The notes beneath the pieces are model-generated. The model searched no databases and had not been told where the DNA came from. It was given only the letters and a program-made list of their open reading frames with translations. Shown one piece after another: positions 61,701-64,000 of a stretch of 64,000 nucleotides of DNA (the first letter of the stretch is position 1; each line of letters starts with the position of its first letter). Source of the stretch: Tubiluchus corallicola. Taxonomy: Eukaryota > Priapulida > Priapulimorpha > Priapulimorphida > Tubiluchidae. The stretch covers positions 248,001 to 312,000 of the forward strand of contig JAQGDQ010000162.1 in assembly GCA_030141605.1 (NCBI GenBank). Reading direction: 5' to 3'. The position numbers and the translations under genes are program-made.

Positions 61701-62867
61701 AAGTTGCAAGTGCATTTTCTGGTTTACTTTTGACATTTTGCCAGCAAAAAACGTAATTAGCCTACTACAGATTAAACAAACACCTTAAATTGTCAACTGG
61801 TTTCTTTCGCTACTAGCAGTGCCTGTGTCAAGTCAATTACTGCTCACTGCACTAATTGACAGATATTTACAATACAGCCTGCAGCCGCAGCTTGAATTAC
61901 TTCAAATCGTTTTCATCAGCATATGGTCAAGCGAATGCTATTTTTGCAAATATTATTGACCTATTATCACGATGCTGGTACATTTTTTGGGAAAACAAAT
62001 ATCATAATAAAAGATATCACGATACATCGTCACAGCGATGTTTCGTTACAGGCCTAGTCATCAACGATCATTACTAACATATAACAGCAACATTATAAAT
62101 GCTTCACATAATGATGTAGCCACACAATACAGTTATGCATTTGTGAACCAAAACAATACAAGTCCACTAAACTTTCCAAACAACTAATATCCATCAATTT
62201 ATCATGTTTGTGTTACAAATTAAATGCAATATTTTAACAACTTGCTGTCAATTGTTGTATGTGTCACTTTGCCTTACGATTCTCCATTGTTATCACACGA
62301 AAACTGTCTAAATTAAAAGGTGTTAATTAAAACAAATCATATCCTGTTTGAAACTTATGCATCAATTTCAATCAGTTAAACGCTGAGCTTGAGATTTTGC
62401 AGTTGATTTCATGGTCTCGTTATTAGCACACCCACAAACAGTTGACATCAACAGCTGACCGATTTCACGGTCATGTCCTTTTACTTTGTATAGAACAATA
62501 GAAAAAAATCTTGTCTAAAATTGCAACTTTAGTAAGATTATGGTCAATTCCTTACGATGATGATGTTTTGAATTTAGTTTTTTTGAGAATATTAAATTGG
62601 ACTGTTAATTTCGTTTTGAATATCAGTATATTGAATTTTTTCAGTATTTAATGCTATTGATCTACTTGAATTAGCTCCTTAAACGTAAAAATTGTTTACC
62701 ATAAGTTCCAAATCCCGCCACGTTATTGTAGAAGGCAACGTCCAAACTTCAGATGAAGAAGCACAATTGGGATCGTCATTACGGAATTTTGATGCGTTGC
62801 TTTTACCCAGATTGCCTTCACCAAATTTTACCACAGAAAACGAAATGTCAATCAGACTTGCAGACAT
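32833..62867 (-). CDS. NBR1: NBR1 selective autophagy receptor, complete 23-exon gene
   Basis: Autophagy cargo receptor that binds ubiquitinated cargo through its UBA and ATG8/LC3 through LIR motifs, with oligomerisation through PB1. Coding exons in order: 62867-62700, 60854-60792, 57936-57895, 56074-55951, 55541-55444, 55170-54979, 53241-52921, 51727-51592, 49594-49286, 47822-47585, 46280-46095, 45856-45727, 44256-44142, 43846-43086, 42475-42304, 40362-40162, 39328-39167, 38402-38160, 37630-37515, 36995-36791, 35302-35106, 33765-33464, 32938-32833. All borders are GT-AG and all phases agree, giving 1,528 residues. Order: PB1 (about 5-115), ZZ (432-475), charged coil (484-563), FW (626-735), LIR region (847-1125), amphipathic helix (1368-1383), Trp-Pro repeats (1394-1480), UBA (1483-1523). 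Human NBR1 has 966 residues. Confidence 0.93.
33464..33765 (-). CDS. NBR1: NBR1 exon 22 (Trp-Pro repeats and first UBA helix)
   Basis: 302 nt; acceptor GCTTTTACAG, donor GTATTTGT. Encodes a His-rich start, then repeats around TWTPP, TWKPPPAWTPPQ, APWVPPPAYTPP and TWEPPPAWTPPQ, then MDRLLDMGFCN of UBA helix 1 with the MGF loop. The Trp-Pro block is not present in the human protein at this place. Confidence 0.93.
33832..34845. repeat. 26-bp satellite array, about 39 copies
   Basis: Unit AAAGCTTCACACTATACTAT followed by CAAGGC, period 26. Copies are nearly identical, with scattered A/G and C/T changes. A variant pair (CTTCGCACAATATTATCAAT) at 34314 recurs at 34626, exactly 312 bases or 12 units later, so part of the array is a higher-order repeat. 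The array is in NBR1 intron 21. The unit lacks stop codons in all plus frames, which creates a long but artefactual open frame at 33510-34877. Confidence 0.95.
35106..35302 (-). CDS. NBR1: NBR1 exon 21 (amphipathic helix)
   Basis: 197 nt; donor GTATAGAAT. Encodes a charged linker, then SDRFLGQIFTSAWNTVFGVP and a poly-Gln end. The helix aligns in position and pattern with the membrane-binding amphipathic J helix before the UBA in human NBR1 (GALSVAASAYKALFAGPP). Helix assignment is by pattern only. Confidence 0.88.
36791..36995 (-). CDS. NBR1: NBR1 exon 20 (duplicated KFVVSxDGL motif)
   Basis: 205 nt, phase 0 start, donor GTGAGAAGG. Encodes KFVVSSDGL (1275-1283) and KFVVSADGL (1296-1304) separated by an acidic stretch, then VVVKSDENSG. 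No known domain was recognised. The codons of the two motifs differ at most third positions. Confidence 0.88.
37515..37630 (-). CDS. NBR1: NBR1 exon 19
   Basis: 116 nt; acceptor TTGCTTTAG, donor GTAATGATC. Encodes DEFCPEHSPRKDRTRAVVRE and then RQPSFRAPEFEATDEGLVE. A charged linker with no recognised domain. Confidence 0.85.
38160..38402 (-). CDS. NBR1: NBR1 exon 18 (acidic, Tyr motifs)
   Basis: 243 nt, symmetric phase 1-1. Encodes LDDYVIQEDKISVLESDGDV and DESGDEEYILAAVSQ among acidic residues. The tyrosines sit in acidic contexts like LIR motifs but lack a clean hydrophobic residue at +3, so they are weak candidates. Confidence 0.87.
39167..39328 (-). CDS. NBR1: NBR1 exon 17 (candidate LIR DYEVI)
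   Basis: 162 nt, symmetric phase 1-1; acceptor GTAAATACAG, donor GTACTGGG. Encodes ASKEETADIVSHLL and then KTPTSPDYEVIDGTIEGEDD. Tyr1121 in DYEVI fits the aromatic-x-x-aliphatic LC3-binding pattern with flanking acidic residues. Confidence 0.88.
39466..39849. mobile_element. CCTTTTCACA-terminated DNA element, copy 1
   Basis: Left end AATAAGCCTTTTCACAGTTT; right end, opposite strand, ATTGTGAAAAGG read inward as CCTTTTCACAATC. It is homologous in reverse to 46431-46992, sharing for example TAGGTCAAAGGTCAAATGAA and TAACAATTCTTGG words. About 384 bp, non-coding, in NBR1 intron 16. Confidence 0.7.
40162..40362 (-). CDS. NBR1: NBR1 exon 16 (main LIR DYIVV)
   Basis: 201 nt, symmetric phase 1-1. 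Encodes PSKSPEPPGEEEEE, then SSVDSDYIVVNLPLCFDTNV. This corresponds to the principal human LC3-interacting region (SSEDYIIILPECFDT): aromatic Tyr1061 with acidic residues before it and the conserved CFDT after it. Confidence 0.93.
40391..40478. mobile_element. Small foldback element with TTAGGG words
   Basis: Ends GTTTACAATTCCCCC and, inverted, GAGCTTACAGTTCCCCACAC. Inside is GATTAGGGTTAGGGTTAGGG. It is the reverse-oriented, shorter relative of 58181-58323. The telomere-like words belong to the element, not to a telomere. Confidence 0.7.
41603..42251. mobile_element. hAT-like element in NBR1 intron 15
   Basis: Left end CAGAGGCGTTGCAAGG; right end on the opposite strand CAGTAGCGTAGCAAGTGC. 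Flanks CGCATTTA (41595-41602) and TGCATTTA (42252-42259) match 7 of 8. 649 bp, collinear with 13028-13634. The right end is 52 bases from exon 15. Confidence 0.85.
42304..42475 (-). CDS. NBR1: NBR1 exon 15
   Basis: 172 nt; acceptor TTTTTGTGCAG, donor GTAAGTAAG. Encodes an acidic LAGGNKKEEEECNEE segment and a predicted helix EYELLERLAKP. No domain was recognised. Confidence 0.87.
43086..43846 (-). CDS. NBR1: NBR1 exon 14 (FW end and WLVL motif)
   Basis: Largest exon, 761 nt. Begins with ESHWTLCSEGRRFGHRLWVS, the end of the FW domain. A long disordered-looking region follows, containing SSNLDLDWLVLKGDWHK. Trp847 in DLDWLVL fits a Trp-type LIR closely. It ends with a helical NEIWEMIQNRIDVENEEKRR. 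Confidence 0.92.
44142..44256 (-). CDS. NBR1: NBR1 exon 13 (FW domain middle)
   Basis: 115 nt, phase 0 start, donor GTACTTTTT. Encodes LKYLWGSVKAVEGGAVISQL and then QPGEKGIVSVQCIAPSTP, a core strand set of the FW immunoglobulin-like fold. Confidence 0.92.
45727..45856 (-). CDS. NBR1: NBR1 exon 12 (FW domain start)
   Basis: 130 nt. Encodes DAKFLWDESIPDGVQMKPGS, then RFIKHWRVMNNGTVTWP. It matches the FW entry sequence (DENLPDGTHLQPGTKFIKHW, TGNVKW) of NBR1. The first base completes a split Tyr codon. Confidence 0.95.
46095..46280 (-). CDS. NBR1: NBR1 exon 11
   Basis: 186 nt; donor GTAAGTAGC. Encodes a Lys/Glu-rich linker between coiled coil and FW domain, ending SSIPYVPFGNW. The donor is set by phase: only TGGTA|GTAAGT joins exon 12 in frame as Tyr. 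Confidence 0.9.
46431..46992. mobile_element. CCTTTTCACA-terminated DNA element, copy 2
   Basis: Reverse-oriented relative of 39466-39849, running from GATTGTGAAAAGGTCAAAGG to AACTGTGAAAAGGCTTATT. It is longer because of a 165-bp insertion at 46546-46710. It lies in NBR1 intron 10. Confidence 0.72.
46546..46710 (+). mobile_element. Retroposon-like insertion with 9-bp duplication and (ATG)n tail
   Basis: Absent from the homologous element at 39466-39849. Flanked on both sides by TTAGTAACA (46537-46545 and 46711-46719). The 3' end is GGGCATATGATGATGATGATG-like, a simple-repeat tail as in many SINE or truncated LINE copies. No ORF. Confidence 0.75.
47585..47822 (-). CDS. NBR1: NBR1 exon 10 (charged coiled coil)
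   Basis: 238 nt; acceptor ATTTTGCAG, donor GTGATTATA. Encodes ATADLVKKWEELRKLKELVK and then a run of Lys/Glu heptads, ending with a short Cys-containing CHCRETGMCKN. It sits where the human protein has its first coiled coil. Confidence 0.9.
49286..49594 (-). CDS. NBR1: NBR1 exon 9 (ZZ zinc finger)
   Basis: 309 nt; acceptor AATTCTGCAG, donor GTAAGTTAC. Encodes CVFCCRNITGIRYKCAFCAD then FVLCDSCEANEC and HLKDHAFIRI. Paired cysteines and two histidines form the cross-braced ZZ zinc finger that in NBR1/p62 binds N-degrons or partners. Confidence 0.95.
50770..51345. repeat. Diverged copy of the 11098-12682 outer element
   Basis: AAGCCCCGGGGCCACCCTAG, then GTTGCTATAGCAACAGGTAG and TTGCATAAAGTTTGCACC match the 11410-11520 part of that element. 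The right end CATTAAGCGAGAATTTACCG is near its TIR. Boundaries are approximate. It lies in NBR1 intron 8. Confidence 0.5.
51592..51727 (-). CDS. NBR1: NBR1 exon 8
   Basis: 136 nt; acceptor TTTAAAACAG, donor GTAAGTCTA. Encodes FKSQLVHDVTSRVYKRLVKT and then KRSRTSHGCAECKHSASRRR, a strongly basic linker with a CAEC pair before the ZZ domain. Confidence 0.87.
52419..52732. mobile_element. Second hAT-like family, perfect 8-bp duplication
   Basis: Left end CAGGGGCATAGCCAGG; right end on the opposite strand AAGTGGCATAGCTAA. GTTTCATT is repeated exactly at 52411-52418 and 52733-52740. 314 bp, non-coding. A relative of its right half is at 6270-6425. It lies in NBR1 intron 7. Confidence 0.85.
52921..53241 (-). 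CDS. NBR1: NBR1 exon 7 (candidate LIR DYVKL)
   Basis: 321 nt, phase 0 at both ends, donor GTAAGTGCG. Encodes DSLCHWYWIPLENSSDESFC and SGMDDVDYVKLSEAERGD plus a Ser-rich tail. Tyr280 in DDVDYVKL fits the LIR pattern. The HWYWIPLE stretch is unusual and conserved function is unknown. Confidence 0.9.
54137..54376 (+). other. Possible terminal exon or gene relic antisense in NBR1 intron 6
   Basis: Open frame whose last 60 codons read LLQVLKALRNLLLDESDRDD then SNDETEAVLENALEARESSS and an acidic, Ser-rich end. An acceptor-like CAACTTTCAG ends at 54186 and an AATAAA lies near 54583. The composition is more protein-like than other frames here, but no family was recognised and no upstream exon was found. 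Confidence 0.3.
54979..55170 (-). CDS. NBR1: NBR1 exon 6
   Basis: 192 nt, phase 0, acceptor TTTTTAATAG, donor GTAACTCAC. Encodes TPAQRYTSIAEITVQDKKAH and a Ser/Asn/Ala-rich linker ending DTDREK. No domain was recognised. Confidence 0.85.
55444..55541 (-). CDS. NBR1: NBR1 exon 5
   Basis: 98 nt; acceptor GTTCATATAG, donor GTTATTATG (a weak site). Encodes GSLKDKAHNKSSTLSSVPRE then ERKVEPPRPESQ, a flexible linker after the PB1 domain. Confidence 0.8.
55726..55870. repeat. (GA)n microsatellite
   Basis: Near-pure AGAGAG run with CAGACAC-type interruptions. It lies in NBR1 intron 4, about 80 bases downstream of the exon 4 donor. In the transcript it reads as a long CU-rich tract. Long open frames over it in several phases are artefacts. 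Confidence 0.95.
55951..56074 (-). CDS. NBR1: NBR1 exon 4 (end of PB1)
   Basis: 124 nt; acceptor TATTTTTCAG, donor GTGAGATGC. Encodes LIARHHIDMPLNMKVYMFDQ, the last strand of PB1, then DYYDTRHANSAVSQSSKSKP. The NMKVYMFDQD strand corresponds to QLQMQVHE in human NBR1. Confidence 0.92.
57633..57792. mobile_element. 160-bp foldback element
   Basis: Arms of about 60 bases: left contains CACTGTTAAATCAGAAAATT, right contains its complement AATTTTCTGATTTAACAGTG. The outer ends AAATTGCGTGG and CCACATAATTT also pair. It would fold into one long hairpin and lies in NBR1 intron 3. Confidence 0.75.
57895..57936 (-). CDS. NBR1: NBR1 exon 3 (PB1)
   Basis: 42-nt micro-exon, phase 0; acceptor ATATTTATAG, donor GTAAGTGAC. 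Encodes VSVNSEAELAEALS. Follows directly on the acidic OPCA loop of exon 2 and matches EVSINSQGEYEEALK in human NBR1. Confidence 0.93.
58181..58323. mobile_element. 143-bp foldback element with CCCTAA words
   Basis: Perfect 18-bp inverted ends: AGTTTACAATTCCCCACA and TGTGGGGAATTGTAAACT. The interior has several CCCTAA/CCCTAAC words. It is related to 40391-40478. It lies in NBR1 intron 2. Confidence 0.85.
60792..60854 (-). CDS. NBR1: NBR1 exon 2 (PB1 acidic loop)
   Basis: 63 nt, phase 0; donor GTAAGGTCA. Encodes LKLHHGIESLAVTYLDEEDD E (21 residues). The YLDEEDDE stretch is the acidic OPCA motif used in PB1-PB1 pairing (human YLDEENEE). Confidence 0.95.
62700..62867 (-). CDS. NBR1: NBR1 exon 1 (start of PB1)
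   Basis: 168 nt from ATG at 62867-62865; donor GTAAACAAT. Encodes MSASLIDISFSVVKFGEGNL, then a Ser/Asn-rich insert and SEVWTLPSTITWRDLELM. It aligns with the human start (MEPQVTLNVTFKNE, then TTWADIEAMV). The ATG is two bases after ACCTTTAG, so a 5' leader exon is likely upstream. Confidence 0.85.
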
Positions 62868-64000
62868 AGCTAAAGGTACTATTGTAACTTATCAAACTAT
62901 TTGCTACTAAAGTAAAATTTAGAGAGAAATTCAAAATAATGATAATATCAAGGTACAAAAATTTTTTCCTTATGTTTCTTCTGTGTTTACAAACCAGCCG
63001 TTTGACTCTGTCAAAATGCGCTCAATAAAAAGTTCTAAGAAGAAAAATAACTTTACAATTTCTGATATGTATTTTGATTTTTCTAAAACGTTAGTCAGAA
63101 CTTACCATTGGAGATGTGACAACATTTCACTTATGACAACATAAACAAAAGATCAGAAAAATGCAAATTTCAAAAAACTTACTAATAACAAGTCCGTCCG
63201 CTGTATTATACCGCAACCTATTTTTAGCTTGTGAGTTACATGATCAGGTGACTGATTGTCATGGTTTCTTGGTTACGGTTGTCATTTATCAAACCCTGGC
63301 TGATCAGTTGTAACTGCTCCTTACTGCTTAGGCTTAAAAATTAAAGTGTAATAAAATCTATAAACATTTATTATTAAGGAAATTCGAAAGAAAGTAAGAC
63401 CAATTATTTTTTTTGTTGACGGCAATGCAGACCGTAATATCACGCCTCTCATAGGTCTTTTTCCAGAACAGTGGTGCAGACCTGTATATAGTGTGGTTGT
63501 AGATCTATTATTTGATCTTGAATTATTACTAACATGCTTTTATTTTTCGGGAAAGTTATGGATCTTATGGATATAACAAAAACCATGCACGCAGGTCACA
63601 TCGTTACAGCCGTTCATACATTACTTAGTCTACCTAGCCAACATTTCCAGCAGTATGTGATAAATTTTTTAACTTGTTAAATTACATTGTTTCTAATCTG
63701 ATTCACTGGGTAGGAAAAAGGTTCTAATTGAAAAATATTTTAAGCCTCTGTTTGTATTTTAAAGACGGCACAAGAAAAATTAAAATTATTATATTATGCC
63801 CTACGGAATGGCAGTATATAAAATAATTATATATCTAGGTGTAACAAAAATTTTAACCCATTAAAGCATTGCTATATACATAAAAGCACAATATTACTTA
63901 GTCCTATATCACCAGTGTCTCCTCTTACAACAAAAGTTAATACCATTAAAAGGACTAACCCAGTTTAGATGTAATCTGTATATCTCTATAGACTAATGCA
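62868..64000. other. NBR1 upstream flank
   Basis: AT-rich, no coding exon or RNA gene recognised. It presumably contains the NBR1 promoter and any non-coding first exon. No clear TATA box or CpG cluster could be assigned. Confidence 0.45.

Noticed and set aside
1-64000. CRISPR array, operon, phage or bacterial system
   Set aside because: Repeat arrays here have no spacers, the genes are spliced animal genes with separate UTRs, and no prokaryotic signals were seen.

Overview
This is an AT-rich, intron-bearing animal nuclear genome segment. The evidence is GT-AG introns, a set of metazoan genes (MAP2K7, MOSMO, NBR1, a ZDHHC24-type enzyme) and many decayed, non-autonomous DNA transposons with target-site duplications. 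No bacterial, organellar or viral genes were seen. The proteins are clearly animal but distant from vertebrates, so an invertebrate is likely. The phylum cannot be fixed from the window alone.

Layout. 1-2810 is an intron of the first gene, filled by two nested DNA transposons that hold a 76-bp tandem array. 2811-3387 (+) is the last exon of a DHHC palmitoyltransferase of the ZDHHC24 type. 3388-8794 is a convergent intergenic region with a degenerate satellite. 8795-16770 (-) is a complete nine-exon MAP2K7 (MKK7) gene, rebuilt here exon by exon with all splice phases consistent, 418 residues. 16771-19761 is a divergent promoter region with a CRE site. Then come three plus-strand genes whose coding regions have no introns: ENGase (19762-21744), DUS1L (22845-24329) and TANGO2 (25305-26174). 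An intronless MOSMO (29624-30139, -) follows. 32833-62867 (-) is a complete 23-exon NBR1 gene of 1,528 residues, about 30 kb of the window. 62868-64000 is its upstream flank.

Most of the novelty is in NBR1. It keeps PB1, ZZ zinc finger, charged coiled coil, four-tryptophan (FW) domain, LC3-interacting motif, amphipathic helix and UBA in the family order. It is about 560 residues longer than human NBR1. The extra length holds several further LIR-like tyrosine/tryptophan motifs (three of the exons in that stretch are symmetric phase 1-1), a duplicated KFVVS(S/A)DGL motif and a Trp-Pro repeat block just before the UBA.

The non-coding part is a good record of transposon history. It has four hAT-like elements with 8-bp duplications, two cases of a TA-inserting element nested inside another, a two-copy CCTTTTCACA-terminated family (one copy carrying a retroposon with a 9-bp duplication), small foldback elements, and a 26-bp satellite with a 312-bp higher-order repeat inside an NBR1 intron.

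Functionally the genes are unlinked housekeeping and signalling genes: JNK-pathway kinase, free-glycan and tRNA processing, a TANGO2 family protein, Hedgehog pathway modulation and selective autophagy. Nothing suggests an operon-like system.
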